Assembly (NCBI GenBank): GCA_023449275.1
Contig: JAEXJM010000036.1
Span: forward strand, 1-42,155
DNA length: 42,155 bases
Direction of reading: 5' to 3'
From: Pseudomonadota bacterium
GTDB taxonomy: Bacteria; Pseudomonadota; Gammaproteobacteria; Burkholderiales; Burkholderiaceae_D
The position numbers were made by a program, and so were the translations under genes. Shown here one piece after another: positions 1 to 7,928 of the stretch (positions are counted from its first letter, which is position 1; each line of letters begins with the position of its first letter). Under the pieces are notes generated by a model. The model saw only the letters and a list, made by a program, of their open reading frames with translations. It made no database searches and was not told where the DNA came from.

Positions 1-130
1 TGAACAGGGGCTGACCGGTGCGACCAACCTGATCAAGTTGCGGTACATCATTTCCAGACGTCTGTCTCTGGTCGGGCAAACCGGTACGGTAACGGCGGTC
101 GATCTGCTCTATGATTTCAAATTCGACTAG
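1..130 (+). CDS. tamB: TamB, translocation and assembly module subunit (C-terminal end only)
   Basis: Partial gene: the open frame runs from base 2 to a TAG at 128-130 and gives the last 42 residues. They read as the typical TamB/DUF490 C-terminus, with LRYIISRRLSLVGQTG followed by DLLYDFKFD and a terminal aromatic-rich beta strand ending in Phe-Asp. TamB is an inner-membrane-anchored periplasmic protein. With the Omp85 protein TamA it takes part in outer-membrane protein insertion and lipid transport. The start and the TamA gene lie outside the window. Identification rests on a short but characteristic tail. Confidence 0.8.
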   Translation, partial: EQGLTGATNLIKLRYIISRRLSLVGQTGTVTAVDLLYDFKFD

Positions 131-131
131 A

Positions 132-157
132 GTGGCAGTTCTGTCAGGAACTGCCAC
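132..157. terminator. Perfect hairpin between convergent tamB and DUF3108 gene
   Basis: A 10-bp perfect inverted repeat (132-141 with 148-157, 6-nt loop) lies right after the tamB stop and before the end of the convergent DUF3108 gene. Neither strand has a strong T run after it, so it may be a weak or Rho-assisted terminator or an mRNA 3'-end stabiliser. Confidence 0.5.
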
Positions 158-165
158 GGCGAAAA

Positions 166-891
166 CTAAATGGGCGTGATTTTTCTGATTGTCTGTTTGA
201 TCGTCGTGCCGTTTTTCTCGACAACCAGGATCTGAACCGGATACCAGTTGTCGGCAGGTGCCAGCCAGACACTGGTTTCCTGCCCGTCATCGTTTCGGGT
301 CAGCTGGACAGTTTTGATCTGTCCCATCGGGGTGGCGAGCTCGCCGATTCTGACAACTCTGAATTCCCATGGTTCAGTTTTGCTTCTGCCGGCGACGCTG
401 AATGTCCAGTTTGAGTTCATGACGAACTTGTCAGGATTGGCGCGGGCGATGGAAACCAGCTGCCAGACAATACTTGCCCGGTCCTGTTCCATGTCTCTCA
501 TTGTGGCGTTGTTGCCGGACGGATAGGCTACGGTATTTTCAACACGGTTGAATATCGTCGTCATCACGCTTTTGCGCAGGCGCTTTTCCAGATATTTTTC
601 AGGCATAAGTCCTTTTGTCCCGATCTTGCCTTCACTGGAAGCATCCAGGATTTTTCCCAGGAGACCGATACGCGTCTCTGTTTTCAGGGTATAGGCATTC
701 TTGTCGGTTTTCCATTGAATGGATGAGTTTCCATTGACATTCAGGCCGTTGTATTGTGCAGCTACGGTATAGGAGAGGTCAACGGATGGCGGGATATTGA
801 CTGCTCTGGATGAATGGGAGGTGGCTGCGCCGGCGACTGATGCCGCCGTCAGTAAACACAGCCATGCAACAATTTGTCGGAAACGTTTCAT
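166..891 (-). CDS. DUF3108 domain-containing periplasmic protein
   Basis: A 241-residue protein. Residues 1-22 form a clear Sec signal peptide (basic start, LCLLTAASVAG core, Ala-X-Ala-like cleavage region). The mature part has the DUF3108 pattern: an early SYTVAAQYNGL strand, a GLLGKILDASSEG segment, and a late TVQLTRNDDGQETSVWLAP segment followed by YPVQI. It is probably a periplasmic beta-rich protein of unknown function. The gene is convergent with tamB. Its ATG at 891 has only a weak ribosome-binding site. The family assignment is from recognition of sequence patterns; no activity is known. Confidence 0.75.
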   Translation of the reverse strand: MKRFRQIVAWLCLLTAASVAGAATSHSSRAVNIPPSVDLSYTVAAQYNGLNVNGNSSIQWKTDKNAYTLKTETRIGLLGKILDASSEGKIGTKGLMPEKYLEKRLRKSVMTTIFNRVENTVAYPSGNNATMRDMEQDRASIVWQLVSIARANPDKFVMNSNWTFSVAGRSKTEPWEFRVVRIGELATPMGQIKTVQLTRNDDGQETSVWLAPADNWYPVQILVVEKNGTTIKQTIRKITPI

Positions 892-1087
892 GTCGAACTC
901 ACGATTGGCTTATGATATAGGCAATATGAATGAAAACAGACTAAAAGTCGATGTCTGATACAAAAGGAAACAAACCTTCATGTGAAGAATAGGGTTGAAT
1001 CCTGCCGATGTATGAGACAGATAGCCGTTCTTTTTGTTCAGCAAATCAAAACACGGCTATTGATAAAACATCTTGGATATTTTTTTC

Positions 1088-1564
1088 ATGGCGCTTTTTT
1101 ACAAGAAAATCTGGGAACGGTCGGAACTGAAATCGAAAATCAGCAGTTTGCCGAAACCGGTCGTTTTGACCAATGGGGTATTCGATATCCTTCATCGTGG
1201 GCATGTCACTTATCTGGCGCAGGCAAGAGAGTTGGGTGCTTCACTGATCGTCGCCGTCAATACGGATGCGTCTGTAAAGCGGTTGGGCAAGGGAGATGAC
1301 CGTCCGGTCAATTCCTGTGAGGACAGAATGGCGGTATTGGCGGCGCTGGAATCGGTCAGTGCCGTTGTCGCTTTCGATGAGGATACGGCACAGGAAATCG
1401 TCAGGCAATGCAAACCGGATATCTATGCCAAAGGGGGCGATTATGATGTCAGTGCCATTCCGGAAGGTAAGGAGGTACTCGCTTACGGCGGGAAAGTTGA
1501 AGCTATTGCATTCGAATATGACCGTTCCACGACCGCACTTCTGAAAAAGGTGAGAAAGAACTGA
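1088..1564 (+). CDS. rfaE2: D-glycero-beta-D-manno-heptose 1-phosphate adenylyltransferase (RfaE2/HldC type)
   Basis: A stand-alone cytidylyltransferase-fold enzyme that adenylates heptose 1-phosphate to ADP-heptose for the lipopolysaccharide inner core. With the start at 1088 it has 158 residues. The nucleotide-binding TNGVFDILHRGH motif, including the HxGH signature, lies at about residues 28-39. A KGGDYD motif follows, and the conserved DRSTT segment is near the C-terminus. In E. coli this domain is the C-terminal half of HldE; here, as in other Betaproteobacteria, it is a separate gene, so the kinase half should be elsewhere. An in-frame ATG at 1073 would add five residues. Neither start has a convincing Shine-Dalgarno sequence; 1088 matches the family N-terminus better. 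Confidence 0.9.
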   Translation: MALFYKKIWERSELKSKISSLPKPVVLTNGVFDILHRGHVTYLAQARELGASLIVAVNTDASVKRLGKGDDRPVNSCEDRMAVLAALESVSAVVAFDEDTAQEIVRQCKPDIYAKGGDYDVSAIPEGKEVLAYGGKVEAIAFEYDRSTTALLKKVRKN

Positions 1565-1584
1565 ATGGTCAGCTCTGCGGCACT

Positions 1585-2415
1585 TTAAAAGGCGTCATCG
1601 TCATCATCCTGCGAATCCATATTCAACTGGTTGAAGTCAAACAGGTTCCTGTCCATCAAATGGGCGGGAACGACAGTCGAGAGAGATGAAAAAATATTCT
1701 CGATTCTTCCGGGATACCGCTTTCCCCAATCCCGCAGCATGGATTTGATGTGCTGCCGCTGGAGGTTTTCTTTTGCTCCGCAGAGATTTTTGGGAAAAAC
1801 GGGATACTGCTGCATTTCCGCAAATTTTTCAAGATCGGTTTCTTTCACGTTGATCATGGGACGGATAACGATATGTTTTCCGTCTTTCGATTTCAGCTTG
1901 GGCGGCATGCTCTTCAGTTTGGAACCGAAAAACAGGTTCAGGAAAAAGGTTTCCAGCGCATCGTCACGATGGTGCCCCAGGGCGATTTTGGTCACGCCGA
2001 GTTCACTTGCGACCTTATACAATATTCCCCGGCGAAGCCGTGAACAGAGTGAACAAACCGATTTGCCTTCCGGTATCAGGCGCTGGATGATGCTGTAGGT
2101 ATCCTGTACCTCAATGTGGTATGGAACCTGTTTTTTTTCCAGGTAAGCCGGAAGAATATCGGTCGGAAATCCGGGAAGCTGCTGGTCCAGATTGACGGCA
2201 ACAATATCGAAATGGACGGGGGCTCTCGACTGGAGTACGACCAGTATATCGAGAAGGGCAAAGCTGTCTTTTCCACCTGAGACGCAGACCATGACCTTGT
2301 CGTTGTCCTCAATGAGGTTATAGTCTCCGATCGCCTTGCCGACTTCGCGGTAAAGCCGTTTCGTCAACTTGTTGTTCTCGAAGCCAGCCCTTAGAAATTG
2401 CCTGCGCGTAACCAT
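1585..2415 (-). CDS. ttcA: tRNA 2-thiocytidine(32) synthetase TtcA
   Basis: A 276-residue PP-loop ATPase that thiolates cytidine 32 in certain tRNAs, using ATP activation and a [4Fe-4S] cluster. The PP-loop SGGKDS is at residues 46-51. The cluster cysteines are visible as CSLC (C121, C124) and a third in the LCGAKENLQR segment (C212). The protein ends in an acidic Asp-rich tail. The ATG at 2415 is preceded by a GGAA-type site; an upstream TTG at 2430 is less likely. It is the last gene of a leftward group with folB and the SDR gene, an arrangement common in Burkholderiales. Confidence 0.95.
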   Translation of the reverse strand: MVTRRQFLRAGFENNKLTKRLYREVGKAIGDYNLIEDNDKVMVCVSGGKDSFALLDILVVLQSRAPVHFDIVAVNLDQQLPGFPTDILPAYLEKKQVPYHIEVQDTYSIIQRLIPEGKSVCSLCSRLRRGILYKVASELGVTKIALGHHRDDALETFFLNLFFGSKLKSMPPKLKSKDGKHIVIRPMINVKETDLEKFAEMQQYPVFPKNLCGAKENLQRQHIKSMLRDWGKRYPGRIENIFSSLSTVVPAHLMDRNLFDFNQLNMDSQDDDDDAF

Positions 2416-2436
2416 TATTTTCCGAAACAAAAAGAG

Positions 2437-2832
2437 TCAGACTTCATCCTTGAAGCGGAAAATCTCGACTCCAATGCTGTCACAGTCTTCATATACATCC
2501 GGTTTTTCCGAGGAAACACGAACTGCCCTCACATGAGGGTGGGCCAGCAGCATTTTCGCCACGTCGTCGCAAAGGGTTTCCTGGAGGTTGATGTGGCCTT
2601 TGGACGTGCGTTCATAGAGGGTGTCCCGAATGAACGAATAATCGACTACTTCGGCAAGCTGGTCGTTGACCGGAGTCGATATCGACAGTGGAATATACAG
2701 GTCGACGTTGATCAACAGACGCTGTGCCCCTTTTTTTTCGAAGTCATAAACGCCGATTTTAACGGGGACTTCATAGTTCTGCAGAAAAAGACGACGGCAG
2801 TCCTGGAGTTTTGGGTGAAGAAGTGTATGCAT
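2437..2832 (-). CDS. folB: Dihydroneopterin aldolase FolB
   Basis: A 131-residue FolB-family protein. FolB cleaves 7,8-dihydroneopterin to 6-hydroxymethyl-7,8-dihydropterin and glycolaldehyde in folate synthesis. Visible family features are the early NYEVPVKIGVYDFEK segment (substrate-recognising region), VDYSFIRD in the middle and VSSEKPD towards the end with the conserved Lys. It has about ten more N-terminal residues than E. coli FolB. The gene starts five bases after the stop of the SDR gene, so the two are almost certainly cotranscribed and both may act on pterins. Confidence 0.9.
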   Translation of the reverse strand: MHTLLHPKLQDCRRLFLQNYEVPVKIGVYDFEKKGAQRLLINVDLYIPLSISTPVNDQLAEVVDYSFIRDTLYERTSKGHINLQETLCDDVAKMLLAHPHVRAVRVSSEKPDVYEDCDSIGVEIFRFKDEV

Positions 2833-2836
2833 GAGT

Positions 2837-3625
2837 TTACGAATTGTTTTGTGCGCTCATTTTAGCGACAAACATGACATCCTGCGAGAGGGGAATCAAA
2901 TGTTGTCCGCCATCGACGACAATCGTTGTTCCGGTTATGGCGGGGGAATTGACGATAAAACAGACGGTCGAGGCGATATCTTCCGGTGTACTCGAACGTC
3001 CAAGAGGTGTGTTCTTGTGAGCTATCCTGAAATCCTGTTCAGTCTGTTCACCTGAAACCAGGGTGATGCCGGGAGCAATGCCGACAACACGCAGTTTGGG
3101 AGCCAGTTCCTGCGCCAGAAGGGTGGTTGCCGTGTTCAATGCCGCTTTGGACAAGGTATAGGACAGAAAACTCGGGTTCAGGTTGTCCAGTTTCTGGTCG
3201 AGAAGGTTGATGACGACTGACTGGGAACCTTCCGGTGTCATTGAATGCAAGGCCCTTGATAAAAGGAGCGGTGCAGTCAGGTTGGTACGCATGTGAAAGT
3301 CGAGGGCATGTGCTGAAAAATCGGTGACGCTGTCGTGCTCGAAAACGGATGCGTTATTGACGAGACAACACGGTGTCCCGAGGGATTCTTCAACCCGGTT
3401 CAGCAATTGATTGACAGCGGCTTCATCCGTCAAATCACAATGGAGCGCAACCGAACGTTGTCCCATTTTCCGGATATCTTCGGCGGTTGCAATCGCTTCG
3501 GCTTCCGAGAATCGATAGTGGACAGCGATATCCCATCCATGTTTCGCAAGAGTCAGGGCGATGACACGCCCGATCCGGCGGGCCGCTCCGGTTACGATAG
3601 CGATTTTTGGTCGTTTTTCATTCAT
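2837..3625 (-). CDS. SDR oxidoreductase of the pteridine reductase/FolM type
   Basis: A 262-residue short-chain dehydrogenase/reductase. The cofactor loop reads TGAARRIGR (residues 12-20); its Arg-rich form suggests NADP(H) use. NNAS follows at about 90-93. The YxxxK pair is Y156 and K160. Where typical SDRs have the catalytic Ser this protein has Asp (NLLDQ, D143), as in PTR1 and FolM. That, and its place directly before folB, supports reduction of a dihydropterin or dihydrofolate, such as dihydromonapterin. A VVDGGQHL end is typical of the family. The substrate is inferred. It is divergent from midA with a 162-bp gap. Confidence 0.8.
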   Translation of the reverse strand: MNEKRPKIAIVTGAARRIGRVIALTLAKHGWDIAVHYRFSEAEAIATAEDIRKMGQRSVALHCDLTDEAAVNQLLNRVEESLGTPCCLVNNASVFEHDSVTDFSAHALDFHMRTNLTAPLLLSRALHSMTPEGSQSVVINLLDQKLDNLNPSFLSYTLSKAALNTATTLLAQELAPKLRVVGIAPGITLVSGEQTEQDFRIAHKNTPLGRSSTPEDIASTVCFIVNSPAITGTTIVVDGGQHLIPLSQDVMFVAKMSAQNNS

Positions 3626-3787
3626 GCTGGATAATTTGGATATCCTGTTTTCAATAGATGATGAAATTGTACGCGAATCATGAATGATCGCCTTATATTA
3701 ACTTATGATTAAGAGTAATTTATGCCATTATTGTCAATTGATGTTTCCGGATTTTGGCCCCTCGTATCCTGTTTTTATTCCTGAAAA

Positions 3788-4939
3788 ATGAATCCACCCG
3801 ATATTTCTCCCGATTTACTCGCTTTGTCTGCCTCCTTGCAGAAAGGGATCATGGCTGATATTGAAAGAAAATCCGGATGGATATCGTTTGCCGATTATAT
3901 GCAACAGGTATTGTATGCGCCGGAGCTGGGATACTACAGTGGAGGCCTTGCGAAGCTGGGAACGGGCGGCGATTTTGTGACGGCTCCGGAATTGACGGAT
4001 TTGTATGGCAGGACGTTGGCAAAGGCGCTGCTTCCGTTACTGGAGCAGTCGGGAGCCTGCATTCTTGAACTGGGGGCTGGAACAGGGAAACTGGCGTTCG
4101 ATATATTGATGGCGTTACATGACACGGATGTTCATCTGGAAAAATACAGCATTCTTGAACTGTCTTCCGAATTGCGCCAGAGACAGCAGGAGATCCTGAC
4201 ACCATTCGATAATGTGGAATGGCTGTCGACTCTTCCCGATCGGTTCGACGGCGTGATTCTTGCCAATGAAGTACTGGATGCCATGCCTGTTCATCTTGTC
4301 AGAAAGACGGAGACTGGATGGTGTGAGGTGGGGGTATCGATTCAGGGAGATAGACTGGCCTTTTCAGACAGATCCTGCGAAAAGTTTCTCTCCGATGCGA
4401 TATATCGTGCCATTGTCGATCATGAAAACCTGCCGCCCGGTTATATGACGGAAATTCATGTTCACGTCCACGGTTTCATGAAGACGCTTTCGGAAATGAT
4501 GATGCGTAGCGACCATGCTGCTGCGATTCTGATCGATTATGGATTCCCGTCACGTGAGTATTACCATTCGGACAGATATACGGGTACCCTGATGTGTCAT
4601 TTCAGGCATCGGGCACATGACGATCCTTTTTTTCTGCCTGGTTTGCAGGATGTAACGACCCATGTCGATTTTACAGGAGTGGCGCAAGCTGCGTCGGATT
4701 ATGGACTTGATGTAATCTGTTACGCGTCTCAGGCACCGTTTTTGCTGGCGGCAGGTCTGCCGGATTTGGTGTCTGGCGAGTTAGGAGAATCCGGCAGTCG
4801 ATATGCAGGGCAACTGAAGGCTGTTCAGCAGTTGCTTTCTCCTGCTGAAATGGGCGAACTGTTCAAGGTGATGGTGCTGGGCCACAAAATCGAACCGCCC
4901 GCTTTTATGCTCGATATCGATAAAAGCGGGCGATTGTAG
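3788..4939 (+). CDS. Class I SAM-dependent methyltransferase, MidA/NDUFAF7 family
   Basis: A 383-residue protein of the COG1565 (MidA/NDUFAF7) family. The N-terminal segment DYMQQVLYAPELGYYSGG and the following GGDFVTAPELTDLYG are hallmarks. The SAM-binding GAGTGK motif is at residues 96-101, followed by ILANEVLDAMPVHLV. The eukaryotic member methylates an arginine in a complex I subunit during assembly; the bacterial role is less clear, so a target in respiratory complex I is inference. The gene stands alone opposite the SDR-folB-ttcA group. Its last codons overlap a perfect 13-bp inverted repeat. Confidence 0.85.
   Translation: MNPPDISPDLLALSASLQKGIMADIERKSGWISFADYMQQVLYAPELGYYSGGLAKLGTGGDFVTAPELTDLYGRTLAKALLPLLEQSGACILELGAGTGKLAFDILMALHDTDVHLEKYSILELSSELRQRQQEILTPFDNVEWLSTLPDRFDGVILANEVLDAMPVHLVRKTETGWCEVGVSIQGDRLAFSDRSCEKFLSDAIYRAIVDHENLPPGYMTEIHVHVHGFMKTLSEMMMRSDHAAAILIDYGFPSREYYHSDRYTGTLMCHFRHRAHDDPFFLPGLQDVTTHVDFTGVAQAASDYGLDVICYASQAPFLLAAGLPDLVSGELGESGSRYAGQLKAVQQLLSPAEMGELFKVMVLGHKIEPPAFMLDIDKSGRL
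4896..4932. terminator. Perfect 13-bp inverted repeat in the last codons of the midA-like gene
   Basis: Arms 4896-4908 and 4920-4932 pair perfectly over 13 bp around an 11-nt loop, ending five bases before the TAG at 4937-4939. The arms contain GCCCGCTTTTAT and its complement. No T run follows, so it may be a weak terminator for either strand or a 3'-end stabiliser. A second hairpin (4948-4954 with 4965-4971, AAAAGGC arms) follows and overlaps the 3' end of the convergent lipoprotein gene. Confidence 0.5.
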
Positions 4940-4954
4940 ACTCCATCAAAAGGC

Positions 4955-5560
4955 TTATTTCTGCGCCTTTTCCTTCGTCATCATTTTGGCCGTCAGGTCG
5001 GAGCGTTTGATCGGTTCGGTCCAGACCTTGATGTCCCTGACCTTGTCGCGTCGCATATCCATTGCCCAGCCACCCCGGCCGGACGTGGTTTCTGCCCATC
5101 CTGAAAGCGGAATGGACAAGGGGATTTTGACTGCGGCATTCTTTTTGTCAGCGAGTTGCGTATAAGAATGGAAAACAACCTGTTCCAGGATTTTCTGTGC
5201 CGGAGGCGTGCAATTGTCGCGGATATAGGCACGGGCGTTCGGGTTTTGCAGAACCTTCTGCCAGTCGGTTTCACCAGGGACAGTGTTGTACAGTCCCTTG
5301 ATGAATTTCTGGGCACCCGCCTGTCCATCCCTGAATGTCAGATTGAATTCGTATTGGGCGACGTATGACCAGAGACCCGGCAAGGAATCGGTTTTCTTGT
5401 AGTCGTCGACCTTGATCCATTTGCAGTTGTAGGCATCGGACAACATGATTTCCATGTCTTCATCGTTGGGGCGTGCGCACCCCGTCAGTATGGATGCCAG
5501 TGAAGCGATGAGAAAAAAGGATATAAGGGATTTGTAACGGGTCAAATTTCGGAAAATCAT
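4955..5560 (-). CDS. Putative lipoprotein of unknown function
   Basis: A 201-residue protein I do not recognise. Its N-terminus is a lipoprotein signal: basic MIFRNLTRYK, then a hydrophobic SFFLIASLASIL, then lipobox LTGC with Cys28. The residue after Cys is Ala, not Asp, so sorting to the outer membrane is likely. The mature part is soluble. It contains two further Cys (one in DAYNCKWIK, one in IRDNCTPP), which could form a disulfide, and a basic C-terminus. It is a single-gene unit convergent with the midA-like gene. The start is supported by an AGG nine bases upstream. Confidence 0.75.
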   Translation of the reverse strand: MIFRNLTRYKSLISFFLIASLASILTGCARPNDEDMEIMLSDAYNCKWIKVDDYKKTDSLPGLWSYVAQYEFNLTFRDGQAGAQKFIKGLYNTVPGETDWQKVLQNPNARAYIRDNCTPPAQKILEQVVFHSYTQLADKKNAAVKIPLSIPLSGWAETTSGRGGWAMDMRRDKVRDIKVWTEPIKRSDLTAKMMTKEKAQK

Positions 5561-5690
5561 ACGTAAAGCCTGTCAGGTTATGGCAATGGTCTTTTGACTA
5601 TTTTACAAAAATGTTGCCAAACAGATCAAAAGATATCGTAGCGTACACCAAACTGACCTGTTTGGCCCCATTTTTGTGAATTTTTAATGC

Positions 5691-6095
5691 TCAGGCACCC
5701 CACCAGATGTCTTTTTTCTTCTTGTTCGCCGCTTTCAGCAGTTGCAGGAAAGGATAGGTTCGGGCTGAAAAACTGACGGGAGGTTCCGGTTTGACCACTT
5801 CTTTTTTCCTGTCCTGGTTCGGGTCTTTGTCGTCTTTCTCTTCCTCTTCGTCTTCCCCTCGTTCCCGGCGTTCCTGTTCTTCCCTTTCACGCTGTTCGCG
5901 CTCTGCCTTTTCCTGTGCCTCGATCATTTTCCGGCGTGCGATTTCCCCTTCCAGTTTGACGATGGCATCAGCCGTCTGCTCGGCGGTAATGATACCCTTG
6001 TCGACATCTTTTCCCAGCAGATCCAGAATCTGTTTGGCGTTTTCCTCGAACATCATGATGTCAGCACCGGCTTTGGATTTGAATATCACCAGCAT
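5691..6095 (-). CDS. DUF1840 domain-containing protein
   Basis: A 134-residue cytoplasmic protein. The N-terminus LVIFKSKAGADIMMFEENAKQIL and the C-terminal SARTYPFLQLLKAANKKKKDIWWG are the two conserved blocks of DUF1840, found in Betaproteobacteria. Between them is a long low-complexity stretch of Glu, Arg, Lys and Asp (about residues 60-100), predicted as a charged helix or disordered linker. Function unknown. The gene is preceded by an AAGGAG-like site and is followed leftward by a 130-bp gap without an obvious terminator. Confidence 0.85.
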   Translation of the reverse strand: MLVIFKSKAGADIMMFEENAKQILDLLGKDVDKGIITAEQTADAIVKLEGEIARRKMIEAQEKAEREQREREEQERRERGEDEEEEKDDKDPNQDRKKEVVKPEPPVSFSARTYPFLQLLKAANKKKKDIWWGA

Positions 6096-6144
6096 ATTTT
6101 TCTCCTTGAAATGTGACAGGCAAAAACATAGTGAGAGGGATACC

Positions 6145-7665
6145 TCAGGTTTCCCTTAACGTTCTTCTATATTGTATGGCTTCTGCAATATGTTCTTGTT
6201 TGATGTTAACACTTTGTGCAAGATCGGCGATCGTACGTCCGATCTTGAGTATCCGGTGATAGGCACGGGCTGACCACATGAAGCGGTTCATCGCTTCTTT
6301 CAACAGGTTTTCTCCGGATTCATCCAGTTTGCAGAATGTATCGATTTCTTTCGTGCCCAATTGGTTGTTCGCTTTTCCCTGACGGTCAAGCTGGATTCGG
6401 TACGCTTCATGCACACGTCTGGCAATGGTTTCAGTCGAGTCTCCCGGTAGTTGTTTCGACAGTTCTTCCTGCTTCAGGGCGTTGACCTGAATCTGGATGT
6501 CGATCCGGTCGAGAAGGGGACCTGATATTTTCCGCTGGTAGCGGGCAACGGCATCCGGTGTGCAGTGGCATTTTCCGGATGGGTGACCGAGATAGCCGCA
6601 TGGGCAGGGATTCATGGCGGCAATCAGTTGGAAACGGGCGGGAAAATCCGCCTGACGTGCCGCACGGGAAATGACGATATGACCCGATTCCAGTGGTTCA
6701 CGCAATACTTCCAGAACATGGCGGTCGAATTCAGGCAATTCATCCAGAAACAGGACACCTCTGTGCGCAAGGGATACTTCTCCCGGTCTTGGTGAGCTGC
6801 CTCCTCCGATCAGGGCGATGGCTGAAGCGGTATGGTGAGGTGAGCGGAAAGGTCTGGTTTTCCATTGTGATGCCTGGAACTTGCCGGTTATGGATGCAAT
6901 GGCTGCCGATTCGATTGCCTCTTCTTCCGTCATGGGGGGCAGGATGCCGGGAAAACGGGACGCCAGCATCGTTTTGCCTGTTCCGGGAGGCCCACTCATC
7001 AGGACACTGTGATTGCCTGCAGCGGCGACTTCAAGGGCTCTTTTGGCTTTTTGCTGGCCTTTCACCTCATCAAAGTCGGGATAAGAAGGGGTAATATTTT
7101 CGGTTGTGGACGCAAAAGGTTCCAGTACGGAACTGGCTGGCAAGGCGTTCATGTGGGCGCAGACATCCAGCAGGGTTTTCGCGGGGAAGACAGTCAGGTT
7201 CCGGACAAAAGCCGCTTCTTCGGCATTGGCTGATGGCAGGATGAAGCCCTGTCTTGGGGAAATCCTGTTCGATCTGGCAATGGCGAACGACATGGCCAAT
7301 GCGCCGCGTATGGGACGAAGCTCGCCGGATAAAGACAATTCTCCGGCAAATTCATACTTGTCCAGATGATCGGGATTGATCTGTTTCGATGCGGCAAGAA
7401 TGCCCAACGCGATGGGCAGATCGAATCGCCCGGATTCCTTGGGCAGGTCGGCAGGTGCCAGGTTGACCGTGATCCTGCGAGCAGGAAACTCGAATCTGGC
7501 ATTCTGTATGGCTGCCCTGACACGGTCTTTCGCTTCCTTGACTTCTGTTTCAGCCAGTCCGACTATCGTAAAAGAGGGAAGCCCATTCGCCAGATGCACT
7601 TCGACGGTGACTTCAGGTGCGTCCATGCCTGCGAGTGCGCGGCTTTTGAGAATGGCAAGGCTCAT
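6145..7665 (-). CDS. comM: ComM/YifB family AAA+ ATPase (Mg-chelatase-like)
   Basis: A 506-residue protein of the YifB/ComM family. The N-terminal Lon-substrate-binding-like ChlI domain spans about residues 20-140. The AAA+ core has Walker A GPPGTGKT (225-232) and Walker B VLFLDELPEF, then a Cys-rich CPCGYLGHPSGKCHC segment and the Mg-chelatase C-terminal domain. ComM is a hexameric helicase that promotes branch migration during natural transformation. Length and motifs are complete. Its ATG overlaps the stop of ubiK in an ATGA, so the two are translationally coupled. Confidence 0.93.
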   Translation of the reverse strand: MSLAILKSRALAGMDAPEVTVEVHLANGLPSFTIVGLAETEVKEAKDRVRAAIQNARFEFPARRITVNLAPADLPKESGRFDLPIALGILAASKQINPDHLDKYEFAGELSLSGELRPIRGALAMSFAIARSNRISPRQGFILPSANAEEAAFVRNLTVFPAKTLLDVCAHMNALPASSVLEPFASTTENITPSYPDFDEVKGQQKAKRALEVAAAGNHSVLMSGPPGTGKTMLASRFPGILPPMTEEEAIESAAIASITGKFQASQWKTRPFRSPHHTASAIALIGGGSSPRPGEVSLAHRGVLFLDELPEFDRHVLEVLREPLESGHIVISRAARQADFPARFQLIAAMNPCPCGYLGHPSGKCHCTPDAVARYQRKISGPLLDRIDIQIQVNALKQEELSKQLPGDSTETIARRVHEAYRIQLDRQGKANNQLGTKEIDTFCKLDESGENLLKEAMNRFMWSARAYHRILKIGRTIADLAQSVNIKQEHIAEAIQYRRTLRET

Positions 7666-7928
7666 TTCTTGTCGGATGAAGAAGCACTTTCGGATTGTTG
7701 TACCCTGTTTTCAAGGTCGGACAGACGTTTTTCAAGCATGTTGACCCGGTTTTGCAACTGGACAATGGTCAGTTTCTGAACCTCATATTCTTCAGTGGTG
7801 ACCAGTTCAAGTCTGGATATGGCCTGGGTCAGCATGGCGCGAATGTTCCGTTCAATGTCTTTTGCAGGGGAGCTTTCCATGATCTGTCCCAGCTTCGATT
7901 GAAGTTCATCCAGTATTTTTTTACTCAT
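7662..7928 (-). CDS. ubiK: Ubiquinone biosynthesis accessory factor UbiK (BMFP family)
   Basis: An 88-residue coiled-coil protein of the BMFP/YqiC family. It starts at the ATG at 7928, behind a strong AGGAG site. The open frame continues upstream to 8141 but that part lacks family similarity. Residues 1-40 form an amphipathic helix (KILDELQSKL and DIERNIRAML). A long heptad-patterned coiled coil then runs to the C-terminus. UbiK binds UbiJ and supports aerobic ubiquinone synthesis. It is coupled to comM by a 4-bp overlap. Confidence 0.9.
   Translation of the reverse strand: MSKKILDELQSKLGQIMESSPAKDIERNIRAMLTQAISRLELVTTEEYEVQKLTIVQLQNRVNMLEKRLSDLENRVQQSESASSSDKK

Noticed and set aside
982..1299. 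105-codon plus-strand ORF overlapping the rfaE2 start
   Set aside because: It lies in another frame of rfaE2 and has no recognisable domain; the rfaE2 frame has full family motifs.
5791..6159. 122-codon plus-strand Ser-rich ORF opposite the DUF1840 gene
   Set aside because: It is the antisense of the Glu/Arg-rich linker of the DUF1840 protein; composition explains the open frame.
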